DNA of 64,000 bases from Pantoea trifolii. Lineage in GTDB: Bacteria; Pseudomonadota; Gammaproteobacteria; Enterobacterales; Enterobacteriaceae. Positions 9,795 to 17,875 of this stretch are shown piece after piece (the stretch's first letter is position 1; each line of letters opens with the position of its first letter). The stretch lies in the NCBI RefSeq assembly GCF_024506435.1, contig NZ_JANIET010000001.1, forward strand, positions 3,906,001-3,970,000, given 5' to 3'. Made by a program: the position numbers and the translations under genes. Under the pieces are notes generated by a model that saw only the letters and a program-made list of their open reading frames with translations, had not been told where the DNA came from and made no database searches.

Positions 9795-10265
9795 TCAGGT
9801 ATGGCAATAAAGCCGCGGCATGCCAGAATAATTGATTATTTGATCGCCGTTCGGGAGTTGATACATCTGATAATAATCATTGTGTGACTCTCGCGCAGAG
9901 GTGAAAAGTATCTGCACTGCAAGTGCCTCGGGCACCGTGTCATCAGCCATTACCTGCACTTTACGGGTATTCACCAACATGAAATCCCCCTGACGATGCC
10001 AGCTGCTGACAGAAACGCGGTTCAGCCGATATTGGCGATCTTGCACCATGACCGTTCCCATCAGCATTGATGAACCACTACCATCCTCTTTAAAACGAGT
10101 ATGCATAACAGCATTAATCATACCCGATGGTTTTCCTTGATTATCAATGCGATATGGGACTTCACACCATTCTGGCACAGGTTCAACTGGACGAACCAAT
10201 AGCACCAACGCCCAGGGAAGGATGAATGCAACAATAACAGCCAAACTCAGCAATAGTTTACGCAT
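9795..10265 (-). CDS. small membrane-anchored protein, possible partner of the ToxR-like regulator
   Basis: The protein is 156 residues. ATG at 10265 overlaps the stop of the upstream regulator gene and has GGAG 7 nt before it. A single N-terminal hydrophobic segment (about 5-24) after MRK suggests a membrane anchor with a periplasmic domain. Two cysteines are visible in the periplasmic part, one near PEWCEVP and one four residues from the C-terminus (LYCHT). I recognise no family by sequence. The arrangement, a ToxR-type regulator followed by a small bitopic protein in a coupled operon, resembles toxRS or tcpPH, where the second protein stabilises the first. That role is inference. Confidence 0.68.
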   Translation of the reverse strand: MRKLLLSLAVIVAFILPWALVLLVRPVEPVPEWCEVPYRIDNQGKPSGMINAVMHTRFKEDGSGSSMLMGTVMVQDRQYRLNRVSVSSWHRQGDFMLVNTRKVQVMADDTVPEALAVQILFTSARESHNDYYQMYQLPNGDQIINYSGMPRLYCHT

Positions 10266-11058
10266 CCGGAAGCTCCTGAACAAACACCATCCACGATATG
10301 CACTCATTATCCTTTTGCGCGATCGGTCTGGCGCAGAGAAAAGCGCTGGTATTAACCCGGGTGCGGCTCTGATTAATATAGAGTAAGGGCGCCGTCGCGC
10401 CATTCGCTAGATGAGGCTTTAACTCTTTGAAACGTTGCAGAGCATCTCTAACGATAAAAGAGTTCGCGGAAAGGCCTTCAGCGATAAAGATCTGCGTTTG
10501 CGCCTCCTGACCATAAAATTTGTATTGCGTGCCTGCATGCTTGGTTGGAGCAAACTCCTGGCGTGCCACCAGCGCCAGCACCGCATTGATCAGTAATACT
10601 GCCAACACTATTCCGCGTAACAGCCATGATTTTTTCTTCACGGCGGCCGCTTTTATAACAGGTTCAGGCTGCGGCGTGAGCGGCTTTTCAACTTCAGCCG
10701 CAGGCGCTGCAACATCACTGCAGGATTCCACATCCACCTGTTCTGCCAGCACACAGCCAATCAGCGGCACCTGATGAATGACGGCGCCCGGCGCATGAGC
10801 CTGCTGCGCAAGACGGTTAATCTCGGTAATTGAATGGGTTAGCCGATCGGCAAAGGGAGTATCTGAGGGTTCGCGCTGAAACAGGACATGCAGCGCCTGA
10901 TTGCGTACCAATTTTCCTTGTGCATTTAACACGCGACGTAACACTGCGCTTTGCAGTGGACTTAGCGCCACGCGTTGTGCAGGAGAATTGAGCGGATAAA
11001 ACACCTGTTGATCGGCATCAAAACAGAGACTTTTGGCAAATAAAACAAAGCGCGCCAT
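10258..11058 (-). CDS. ToxR/CadC-like membrane-anchored winged-helix regulator
   Basis: The protein is 266 residues with ATG at 11058. The N-terminal region (about 1-105) resembles the OmpR/PhoB-type DNA-binding domain of ToxR and CadC: LSPLQSAVLRRVLNAQGKLV followed by the recognition-helix part and the tail VIHQVPLIGCVLAEQ. A proline/alanine-rich linker (about 115-140) leads to one membrane helix (about 146-164) after a KKK stop-transfer signal, then a periplasmic domain of about 100 residues with two cysteines (FLCARP and NECISW). Such proteins read a periplasmic signal and bind DNA from the membrane. It overlaps the partner gene by 8 nt. Target genes are unknown; the divergent gene is proP. 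Confidence 0.78.
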   Translation of the reverse strand: MARFVLFAKSLCFDADQQVFYPLNSPAQRVALSPLQSAVLRRVLNAQGKLVRNQALHVLFQREPSDTPFADRLTHSITEINRLAQQAHAPGAVIHQVPLIGCVLAEQVDVESCSDVAAPAAEVEKPLTPQPEPVIKAAAVKKKSWLLRGIVLAVLLINAVLALVARQEFAPTKHAGTQYKFYGQEAQTQIFIAEGLSANSFIVRDALQRFKELKPHLANGATAPLLYINQSRTRVNTSAFLCARPIAQKDNECISWMVFVQELPDA

Positions 11059-11214
11059 ATGTAACCTGATTTCCAAAAAAGCAACTTACGCAAGTATATG
11101 TAGTTTCAACAAAGGGCGCACGTTTACCACTGATTGATACGTGATTTAATCCCCTTTTTTAGGCGCGTTTACGCCACAGCATTAGCTAAAAAATAGCCAG
11201 TTAATGGGGGAAAC

Positions 11215-11244
11215 ATGACAAATATCACACTAAATCGGTATACT
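11215..11244 (+). promoter_or_regulatory. candidate proP promoter
   Basis: ATGACA at 11215-11220 and TATACT at 11239-11244 are separated by 18 nt, a reasonable sigma-70 arrangement. If used, the proP leader would be about 155 nt long. The region also lies 157 nt upstream of the divergent ToxR-like gene. In E. coli proP has two promoters (CRP- and Fis/RpoS-controlled); whether this is the equivalent of either is not clear. Confidence 0.45.
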
Positions 11245-11329
11245 CTGTCGCGGTTGGCAATCATTACCCCCCTAATAATTGCCCGGCAGGCCAGGGAAAA
11301 ACGTTATTTCCCGGCTATGCTTTAATTTT

Positions 11330-11383
11330 CTCAACGCCGCGGACTGTTGGCATTTATTGAGTCCGCAGCGTTGAGGATTTTTC
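11330..11383 (+). promoter_or_regulatory. terminator-like hairpin in the proP leader
   Basis: Arms of 16 nt (CTCAACGCCGCGGACT at 11330-11345 and AGTCCGCAGCGTTGAG at 11360-11375) pair with a single mismatch around a 14-nt loop. They are followed by GATTTTTC, ending 24 nt before the proP ATG. It has the shape of an intrinsic terminator inside the leader. A smaller stem, GGGAAA/TTTCCC, precedes it at about 11294-11312. Together with the promoter region this accounts for most of the 347-nt gap at 11059-11406. Attenuation of proP or a structured leader is possible; the end of an unseen small RNA is another. Confidence 0.6.
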
Positions 11384-11406
11384 GAATTCCAATACAGGGT
11401 ATCTGC

Positions 11407-12912
11407 ATGAAACTACGTAGGAAGCGTGTAAAACCTATCGGGATTGATGATGTCACGATTATCGATGACTCCCGTTTACGTAAAGCCATTACCGCAGCCT
11501 CGCTGGGCAACGCGATGGAATGGTTTGATTTTGGTGTTTATGGCTTTGTGGCTTATGCGCTGGGTAAGGTGTTCTTCCCGGATGCTTCACCAAGTGTACA
11601 GATGATTGCTGCACTGGGTACGTTCTCAGTTCCGTTCCTGATTCGTCCACTCGGTGGTTTGTTCTTCGGCATGTTGGGCGACAAATATGGTCGCCAGAAA
11701 ATTCTCTCTATCACCATTGTCATCATGTCGATCAGTACCTTCTGTATTGGCTTGATACCCTCATATGCCTCCATTGGCATCTGGGCACCGATCCTGCTGC
11801 TGCTGGCAAAAATGGCGCAGGGCTTCTCGGTCGGCGGTGAATATACTGGCGCATCGATCTTCGTCGCCGAGTATTCGCCTGACCGTAAGCGCGGCTTTAT
11901 GGGCAGCTGGCTCGACTTCGGTTCAATTGCCGGCTTCGTGCTGGGTGCGGGGGTTGTAGTCCTGATCTCCACCATCATTGGTGAAGAGAAGTTCCTCGAG
12001 TGGGGCTGGCGCATTCCGTTCTTTATCGCGCTGCCGCTGGGCATCATTGGCTTGTATCTGCGTCATGCGCTGGAAGAAACGCCGGCGTTCCAGCAGCACG
12101 TTGATAAACTGGAACAGGGCGACCGTGAAGGTCTGCGCGATGGCCCGAAAGTGTCGTTTAAAGAGATCGCGACCAAACACTGGAAAAGCCTGTTGGCCTG
12201 TATTGGTCTGGTGATTGCCACCAACGTGACCTACTACATGCTACTGACCTACATGCCGAGTTATCTGTCGCATAATCTGCACTACTCGGAAGATCACGGC
12301 GTGTTGATTATTATCGCCATCATGATGGGTATGCTGTTTGTGCAGCCAGTAATGGGCATGCTTAGTGACCGCTTTGGCCGTCGTCCGTTTGTCATCATCG
12401 GCAGTATCGCACTGTTTGCCTTCGCGATTCCGGCCTTCATGTTGATTAACAGCGGCGTGCTGGGTCTGATTTTTGCCGGTCTGTTGCTAATGGCCGTGAT
12501 CTTAAACGCCTTTACCGGTGTAATGGCATCATCGCTACCTGCGATGTTCCCAACCCACATTCGCTACAGCGCATTGGCAAGTGCCTTCAATATTTCGGTG
12601 CTGATTGCCGGTTTAACACCGACATTCGCCGCTTATTTAGTAGAAGCCACCAACAATCTGTACATGCCGGCTTACTACCTGATGGTTGTCGCGGTGATTG
12701 GTTTGATTACCGGTATCTACATGAAAGAGACCGCCAACAAGCCGCTGCGCGGTGCCACGCCAGCCGCGTCGGACATGGATGAAGCACGTGAAATCCTGCA
12801 GGAGCATCACGACAACATCGAGCAGAAAATCGAAGATATTGATGACGAGATCGCCAAGCTTGAGGCGAAACGCAAAAACCTGGTGCAGCAGCATCCGGAC
12901 ATCAACGAGTAA
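11407..12912 (+). CDS. proP: ProP, proline/glycine-betaine:H+ symporter (osmosensor)
   Basis: The protein is 501 residues against about 500 in E. coli, with near-identical long stretches recalled from that protein (AITAASLGNAMEWFDFGVYG, DRKRGFMGSWLDFGSIAGFV). ATG at 11407 was chosen by this match. It has twelve membrane segments of the major facilitator fold with an RPLGGLFFG/DKYGRQ loop 2-3 motif, and ends in an antiparallel coiled-coil tail (EILQEHHDNIEQKIEDIDDE), the feature that tunes osmotic activation. It imports proline, glycine betaine and other osmolytes when osmolality rises. An intrinsic terminator follows. The leader contains a strong hairpin that may regulate it. Confidence 0.96.
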   Translation: MKLRRKRVKPIGIDDVTIIDDSRLRKAITAASLGNAMEWFDFGVYGFVAYALGKVFFPDASPSVQMIAALGTFSVPFLIRPLGGLFFGMLGDKYGRQKILSITIVIMSISTFCIGLIPSYASIGIWAPILLLLAKMAQGFSVGGEYTGASIFVAEYSPDRKRGFMGSWLDFGSIAGFVLGAGVVVLISTIIGEEKFLEWGWRIPFFIALPLGIIGLYLRHALEETPAFQQHVDKLEQGDREGLRDGPKVSFKEIATKHWKSLLACIGLVIATNVTYYMLLTYMPSYLSHNLHYSEDHGVLIIIAIMMGMLFVQPVMGMLSDRFGRRPFVIIGSIALFAFAIPAFMLINSGVLGLIFAGLLLMAVILNAFTGVMASSLPAMFPTHIRYSALASAFNISVLIAGLTPTFAAYLVEATNNLYMPAYYLMVVAVIGLITGIYMKETANKPLRGATPAASDMDEAREILQEHHDNIEQKIEDIDDEIAKLEAKRKNLVQQHPDINE

Positions 12913-12921
12913 TCTTCCCCA

Positions 12922-12950
12922 CTCCCGCCGCCCGGCGGGAGTTTTCGTTT
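12922..12950 (+). terminator. intrinsic terminator of proP
   Basis: CTCCCGCC at 12922-12929, loop GCCC, GGCGGGAG at 12934-12941, followed by TTTTCGTTT. It lies 9 nt after the proP stop. Confidence 0.9.
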
Positions 12951-13028
12951 CCGCACACAATCCTTCATGCTCAGTGCCGAAAAGGGGTAAACTATTGCCA
13001 CTTTTTTAACCTGCATAAGTTGTAGAGT

Positions 13029-14006
13029 ATGTCTGAATTTAATCTGATCCAGCGCCCAAGAAGGCTGCGCAAAAGCGCGTCAATGCGCGAAATGTTCCAG
13101 GAATCTAACCTCAGCATCAACGATCTGGCGCTGCCTATCTTCGTTGAAGAAGGCGTGGACGATTACGTGCCGATAAATGCCATGCCGGGCGTGATGCGTA
13201 TTCCCGAGAAACGTTTGGCGTATGAGATCGAACGTATCGCCAAAGCGGGTATCCGTTCAGTGATGACCTTCGGCATTTCCCATCACACCGATGCCACCGG
13301 CAGCGATGCCTGGAACGAAAACGGTTTGGTGGCCCGTATGTCGCGTATCTGCAAAGACACCGTGCCAGAAATGATCGTGATGTCTGATACCTGTTTCTGC
13401 GAATACACCAGCCACGGCCATTGTGGCGTACTGTGCGATCACGGCGTTGATAACGACCAAACGCTGATTAACCTCGGTAAGCAAGCCGTGGTGGCTGCAC
13501 AAGCCGGTGCCGACTTTATCGCCCCTTCTGCCGCGATGGATGGCCAGGTGAAAGCCATCCGCCAGGCGCTCGACGCCGCCGGCTTCACCGATACCGCCAT
13601 CATGTCGTATTCGACGAAGTTCGCCTCCTCCTTCTACGGCCCGTTCCGTGAAGCCGCAGGTACCGCGCTGAAAGGCGATCGTAAGACTTATCAGATGAAT
13701 CCAATGAACCGCCGTGAAGCGCTGCGCGAGTCGCTGCTTGATGAAGCGGAAGGCGCAGATTCACTGATGGTGAAACCGGCGGGTGCCTACCTCGATATCC
13801 TGCGCGATATTCGCGAACGCACCACGTTGCCGCTGGCGGCGTACCAGGTGAGCGGCGAGTACGCGATGATCAAATTCGCCGCACAGGCGGGTGCCATCGA
13901 CGAACGTAATGTGGTTCTGGAAAGCCTGGGCGCGATTAAACGTGCCGGCGCCGATCTCATTTTCAGCTATTTTGCCCTTGATCTCGCCGAGCAAAAAGTG
14001 CTCTGA
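13029..14006 (+). CDS. hemB: HemB, delta-aminolevulinic acid dehydratase (porphobilinogen synthase)
   Basis: The protein is 325 residues, the family's usual length. This cytoplasmic enzyme condenses two 5-aminolevulinate molecules to porphobilinogen in haem biosynthesis. The zinc site is visible as [14 protein letters not shown], with Cys122, Cys124 and Cys132. The two Schiff-base lysines are Lys197 (SYSTKFAS) and Lys249 (LMVKPAGAY). The gene stands alone between the proP terminator and a hairpin at about 14016-14051, so it is likely monocistronic. Nothing is unusual in the coding sequence. Confidence 0.97.
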   Translation: MSEFNLIQRPRRLRKSASMREMFQESNLSINDLALPIFVEEGVDDYVPINAMPGVMRIPEKRLAYEIERIAKAGIRSVMTFGISHHTDATGSDAWNENGLVARMSRICKDTVPEMIVMSDTCFCEYTSHGHCGVLCDHGVDNDQTLINLGKQAVVAAQAGADFIAPSAAMDGQVKAIRQALDAAGFTDTAIMSYSTKFASSFYGPFREAAGTALKGDRKTYQMNPMNRREALRESLLDEAEGADSLMVKPAGAYLDILRDIRERTTLPLAAYQVSGEYAMIKFAAQAGAIDERNVVLESLGAIKRAGADLIFSYFALDLAEQKVL

Positions 14007-14015
14007 TTATCATTA

Positions 14016-14056
14016 CGCCTGGCATCGGACATCGCATCCCGCTGCCAGGCGCTTTC
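14016..14056 (+). terminator. hairpin downstream of hemB
   Basis: CGCCTGGCA (14016-14024) and TGCCAGGCG (14043-14051) form a 9-bp stem with an 18-nt loop, followed by a short pyrimidine run CTTTC. It is placed right for a hemB terminator, but the loop is long and the T-tract weak. Confidence 0.45.
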
Positions 14057-14115
14057 AGCCTTTATGGCACCAACACCAGTGTTTCAGTCATTCCATAATT
14101 AATAAGAGTCACGCG

Positions 14116-15087
14116 ATGAAAGCACCTGCACTGCCTGCGGACGAGTCACATCGTCTGGCCCAGTTACGTGCGCTCAACATTCTGCACACGCCGGCAGAAG
14201 AGCGTTTCGACCGATTAACCCGCCTTGCCCGTCGTTTGTTTGGCGTGCCCGTCGCGCTAGTCAGCCTGCTGGAAGAGGACCATCAGTGGTTCAAATCGGC
14301 GGCCGGTTACGCTGCTACCACCGCACCGCGCAATACCTCTTTCTGCGGCCACGCCGTGCTGCAGGATGATGTGATGGTGGTGGAGAATGCCCTCGAAGAT
14401 GAACGCTTCCACGATAATCCCCTGGTAAATAACAGCGATAATCCGGTGCGTTTCTACGCCGGTTGCCCGTTGCGTACGCCTGCCGGTGCTAAAGTCGGCA
14501 CGCTGTGCATTATCGATCACCATGCGCGCCAGTTCGATGCAGACGATATCCACACCCTGCGCGATTTGGCTGCGATGGCGGAAGCGGAGCTGGTGGCTTT
14601 CCAGACCGCGACCTCCGATGAATTGACGCAAATCACCAATCGCCGTGGCTTTATGACGCTCGGCCAGCTGGCGCTGAATGAGTGCCAGGTGAAGCAGTTA
14701 CCCGCCAGCCTGACATTCCTCGATCTCGATCGCTTTAAAGCCATTAACGATACGCTCGGCCATCGCGAAGGCGACCGCGCGCTGATGGATTTTGCCGATG
14801 CCATGAAAGTGAGTTTCCGCCACGCGGATATCTTTGCCCGTTTGGGCGGCGATGAGTTTGTGGTGCTGTTTAACGGCTTACAGCTCGCCGATGCCGAAGG
14901 CGTGTTGGCGCGCTTTGATGGTTTCCTGCAACAGCAAACCCAGAATCTGGAGCGGCGTTACGCCCTGCACTTCTCATCGGGCATTGTTGAGTTCGATCCT
15001 GACCATCCGCAATCGCTGGAACAATTGCTGGAAGGTAGCGACGAACGGATGTACGCCGCTAAAAATGGGAAAAAGAAGCTAAGTTGA
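14116..15087 (+). CDS. GAF-GGDEF diguanylate cyclase
   Basis: The protein is 323 residues with ATG at 14116. The N-terminal two-fifths (about 25-165) is a GAF-type sensor domain with SLLEEDHQWFKS, SFCGHAV and YAGCPLRTPAGAKVGTLCII, a pattern common in soluble cytoplasmic cyclases. The C-terminal GGDEF domain carries an intact GGDEF active site at 244-248 and an RxxD product-inhibition site (RHAD) five residues before it, so it should make c-di-GMP from GTP with feedback control. There is no membrane segment. No partner gene is adjacent; a palindromic repeat follows the stop. Confidence 0.92.
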   Translation: MKAPALPADESHRLAQLRALNILHTPAEERFDRLTRLARRLFGVPVALVSLLEEDHQWFKSAAGYAATTAPRNTSFCGHAVLQDDVMVVENALEDERFHDNPLVNNSDNPVRFYAGCPLRTPAGAKVGTLCIIDHHARQFDADDIHTLRDLAAMAEAELVAFQTATSDELTQITNRRGFMTLGQLALNECQVKQLPASLTFLDLDRFKAINDTLGHREGDRALMDFADAMKVSFRHADIFARLGGDEFVVLFNGLQLADAEGVLARFDGFLQQQTQNLERRYALHFSSGIVEFDPDHPQSLEQLLEGSDERMYAAKNGKKKLS

Positions 15088-15091
15088 TGTT

Positions 15092-15116
15092 GGCCGCCAT
15101 GAATGGCGACCCTGCG
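15092..15116 (+). repeat. REP-like palindrome (GTAG family), copy 3
   Basis: GGCCGCCAT, GA, ATGGCGACC, CTGCG. It carries one arm substitution and a GCAG instead of GTAG end. On the minus strand that end is 2 nt after the stop of the alpha/beta hydrolase gene. Confidence 0.78.
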
Positions 15117-15117
15117 G

Positions 15118-16140
15118 TTAATTGCCAGCTAAATCGGCGATTAATGTCTGATTAAACTTCTGCGGCTCTTCCATTTGCGGCGCGTGGCCCATGCCGGGGA
15201 ATTCGATTAACCGTGCGCCGGGAATCAGCTGCGCCACCTGCTTGCCCAGCACGTTGTAATGACCGAGTTTTGCTTTCACGTCCGGCGGCGCGATATCGCT
15301 GCCAATCGCCGTAGTATCAGCGGTCCCGATCATTAAGGTGGTTGGCACGCGCAGATCTTTAAATTCGTAATAAACCGGCTGTGTGAAAATCATGTCGTAG
15401 ATTAACGCCGAGTTCCACGCCACTTTTTTGTGGCCCGGTCCGCTGTTCAATCCGGCCAGCATATCGACCCATTTGTCATACTCCGGCTTCCACTGGCCGC
15501 TGTAATAAGTCTGCTGTTCATACTTCTTGATACCCGCCGCATCCAGCTTGAGTTCACGTTGATACCACTGATCCACCGAGCGCCACGGCGCGCCTTTGGC
15601 TTTCCAGTCTTCTAAACCGATGGGATTGACCAGCACCAGCTTCTGCGTTTGCTGTGGGTACATCAGCGCATAGCGCGTCGCCAGCATGCCGCCGGTGGAA
15701 TGCCCAACAATAATGGCGTTGTCGATACCCAGCTGCTGCAACAGCTGATGGGTGTTCTGCGCCAGCTGCTGGAAAGTGTATTGATAGTTAGCGGGTTTGG
15801 TTGAGCTGCAGAAGCCAATCTGATCCGGCGCAATCACCCGATAACCTTTCTGGCTCAGCGCTTTGATGGTGTCGTCCCAGGTTGCGCCACAGAAGTTCTT
15901 GCCGTGCATCAGCACCACGGTTTTGCCGTTGGCCTGCTGCGTAGGTTTGACATCCATATAGCCCATACTCAGCGCTTGCTGCTGCGAGGTGAAATTAAAG
16001 TGCTGCAGAGGATAGGGATAGTTGAAGCCCTCCAACTGCTCGCCATACACATTGGCAGCGAGCGCCGGGGCGGTAACGCAGAGCGCGATTGATGCCAGAA
16101 TAACGGCAAGTGACTGTTTTGGCTTGAAACGAAAATCCAT
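15118..16140 (-). CDS. secreted alpha/beta hydrolase
   Basis: The protein is 340 residues with ATG at 16140 after GAGGAA. A signal peptide is visible (hydrophobic core AVILASIALCVTAPALA, cleavage before ANVYGEQ), so it acts in the periplasm. The alpha/beta hydrolase fold is supported by the oxyanion segment VVLMHGKNFCGATW, the nucleophile elbow GHSTGG, and a C-terminal catalytic histidine in PGMGHAPQMEEP. This resembles haloperoxidase/esterase-type hydrolases, but the substrate cannot be deduced. It ends convergent to the diguanylate cyclase gene with a palindromic repeat in between. Confidence 0.85.
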   Translation of the reverse strand: MDFRFKPKQSLAVILASIALCVTAPALAANVYGEQLEGFNYPYPLQHFNFTSQQQALSMGYMDVKPTQQANGKTVVLMHGKNFCGATWDDTIKALSQKGYRVIAPDQIGFCSSTKPANYQYTFQQLAQNTHQLLQQLGIDNAIIVGHSTGGMLATRYALMYPQQTQKLVLVNPIGLEDWKAKGAPWRSVDQWYQRELKLDAAGIKKYEQQTYYSGQWKPEYDKWVDMLAGLNSGPGHKKVAWNSALIYDMIFTQPVYYEFKDLRVPTTLMIGTADTTAIGSDIAPPDVKAKLGHYNVLGKQVAQLIPGARLIEFPGMGHAPQMEEPQKFNQTLIADLAGN

Positions 16141-16271
16141 AGCGCCATTCCTCAAGAGTGAAAACCTTCAGTCTGGCACGTTAATTCGCGTTAAGTATTG
16201 ATGAAGTGTGCCGCCAAAAAAACACGCCTTTTACTATTAAGCATCACAACGCCATGAAAAATTTGAGTTAA

Positions 16272-16289
16272 TAATAACGCCCGTTATTA
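16272..16289. promoter_or_regulatory. palindrome in the AraC-type regulator promoter region
   Basis: TAATAACG, CC, CGTTATTA: perfect 8-bp arms in an AT-rich 318-nt gap (16141-16458) between divergent genes. It is a candidate operator. A second palindrome lies 53 nt further. Confidence 0.4.
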
Positions 16290-16341
16290 CGGTAAATATT
16301 CAACACCATCACAACAAGAAAACCTGTAAATTCACTAAAAC

Positions 16342-16355
16342 CAAGACCGGTCTTG
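16342..16355. promoter_or_regulatory. second palindrome upstream of the AraC-type regulator
   Basis: CAAGACCGGTCTTG is a perfect 14-bp palindrome 104 nt before the regulator start. This symmetric form suits a dimeric repressor, whereas MarA-type activators bind asymmetric sites, so another factor would be expected to bind it. Confidence 0.4.
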
Positions 16356-16458
16356 ATGACAAATAACAAAATAGCTCAATAATCAGAAAACTTTACATTA
16401 ATTGCAGATTGGAAAGATTAATTAAATTACACTCTGTGCGTGTTAATGGAGGACTATG

Positions 16459-16950
16459 ATGACACAGCAAAAATACAATGAAGGGGTAATTGATTCGGTA
16501 ACCGAATGGATTGTGGCTAATCTGGATCAACGTTTAAGCATCGATGATATCGCACTAAAGTCCGGCTATTCTAAATGGTATTTGCAGAAACTCTTCGCCC
16601 GCTATCACAATGAAACGCTGGCACGCTACATCCGCAAAAAGAAACTGGTTCAATGTATCAATGACTTAAAAGCCAGCAACGTGCCAATTATCAGTCTGGC
16701 GGTTAAATACCATTTCGAAAGTCAGCAATCCTTTACCCGGTCGTTTAAGCATGTATTAGGCTGCACACCGCTGTATTGCCGCAAGCGCCAGCTCGATGAT
16801 GAAACCAAACAAGCAATGCGTGAAAGCAACGATCCCTGCATGCTGTGTCGTCAAGCGGGTTTTGATGCCACAGAACGTGCTAAAGATATTGTTACGCCGC
16901 TAGCGCGCAACGATAGATTTCCACCCCGAATCGGTTGTGTGATGCGTTGA
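16459..16950 (+). CDS. AraC/XylS-family regulator, MarA/SoxS-like with C-terminal extension
   Basis: The protein is 163 residues. The second of two tandem ATGs (16459) is preferred because GGAGG sits 6 nt before it. Residues of about 10-115 form the two-helix-turn-helix DNA-binding domain: SIDDIALKSGYSKWYLQKLF and VKYHFESQQSFTRSFKHVLG, close to MarA, SoxS and RamA. Unlike those (about 107-130 residues) it has about 45 extra C-terminal residues with CMLCRQAG, a cysteine pair that could sense redox or metal. No ligand-binding domain precedes it. The gene and its promoter are more AT-rich than the surroundings, suggesting acquisition. Targets are unknown. Confidence 0.83.
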   Translation: MTQQKYNEGVIDSVTEWIVANLDQRLSIDDIALKSGYSKWYLQKLFARYHNETLARYIRKKKLVQCINDLKASNVPIISLAVKYHFESQQSFTRSFKHVLGCTPLYCRKRQLDDETKQAMRESNDPCMLCRQAGFDATERAKDIVTPLARNDRFPPRIGCVMR

Positions 16951-17030
16951 TAAATAACCGATCTTTTATTAACGCCTTTTGACATCAACAGACTTATTCA
17001 TTTCAATTAAATGCTCTATTTCACCAATGA

Positions 17031-17056
17031 AAAACGGATGGCGCACCATCCGTTTA
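17031..17056. terminator. shared terminator between the AraC-type gene and rhmA
   Basis: AAACGGATGG (17032-17041), CGCA, CCATCCGTTT (17046-17055). On the minus strand the stem is followed by a T-run, making it a good rhmA terminator 6 nt after its stop. On the plus strand the tail is TTTATTCATTT. Confidence 0.85.
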
Positions 17057-17061
17057 TTCAT

Positions 17062-17862
17062 TTAGTAATTCGATTTATTTGGCGCGATTACACGCTTTTT
17101 AAAATGCGCGAGCCGATTATCCAGCGCATCGGTATACAGCATGGTATCCACACCAACGGCAACAAAGTTTGCTCCCCAACTGATGGCGCGTTCTGCCATT
17201 TCAAGATTCACCGCCAGAAAACCGGCCGCTTTTCCCGCGCTGCGGATGCGTTTAATACTGTGCTCAATCACCTTCTGCACTTCAGGATGCGCTGCATTAT
17301 CGGGATAACCTAATGAGGCGGATAAATCTGCCGGGCCAATAAATATCCCGTCAACGCCTTCGACTTCCAGTAACGCATCCAGATTATCAATCGCCGTTTT
17401 GCTTTCGGCCTGAATCAACAGGCACAACTCTTCATTGGCGCGTGCCATATAATTTTCCACGCGCCCCCAGCGTGCCGCCCGCGCCACGCCAGCGCCGACG
17501 CCGCGCGTACCGTAAGGCGGATAACGCGTCGCCTGCACCAGCGCTTTTGCCTGCTCGGCGCTATCGATCATCGGTACCAACAAGGTGCGCGCACCGATAT
17601 CCAGCACCTGCTTAATCAATGCGGTCTGGAATTCAATCGGACGAATCACCGGCTGGCTGCGATAAGGCGCGACCGCCTGCAATTGATGATAGAGATCCTG
17701 CACGGTATTCGGGGCGTGTTCGCCATCAATCAGTAGCCAGTCGTAGCCGCTGGTGGCAGCAATTTCGGCCAGATACGACGAGGTGCTGCTCAGCCACAAG
17801 CCTATCTGCGTTTCACCTTGGGCCAATCCGGCTTTGAAAGGATTTTTTAATGGGTCCTGCAT
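17062..17862 (-). CDS. rhmA: RhmA, 2-keto-3-deoxy-L-rhamnonate aldolase
   Basis: The protein is 266 residues (267 in E. coli). It cleaves 2-keto-3-deoxy-L-rhamnonate to pyruvate and lactaldehyde in the cytoplasm. It belongs to the HpcH/HpaI class II metal-dependent aldolases. Visible segments are [20 protein letters not shown], the [11 protein letters not shown] loop and [17 protein letters not shown], all near-identical to E. coli RhmA as recalled. It is last in the rhmRDTA operon, 13 nt after rhmT. Resemblance to GarL and HpaI is close, but the operon context fixes the assignment. Confidence 0.93.
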   Translation of the reverse strand: MQDPLKNPFKAGLAQGETQIGLWLSSTSSYLAEIAATSGYDWLLIDGEHAPNTVQDLYHQLQAVAPYRSQPVIRPIEFQTALIKQVLDIGARTLLVPMIDSAEQAKALVQATRYPPYGTRGVGAGVARAARWGRVENYMARANEELCLLIQAESKTAIDNLDALLEVEGVDGIFIGPADLSASLGYPDNAAHPEVQKVIEHSIKRIRSAGKAAGFLAVNLEMAERAISWGANFVAVGVDTMLYTDALDNRLAHFKKRVIAPNKSNY

Positions 17863-17875
17863 AGCTTCTCCTAAC

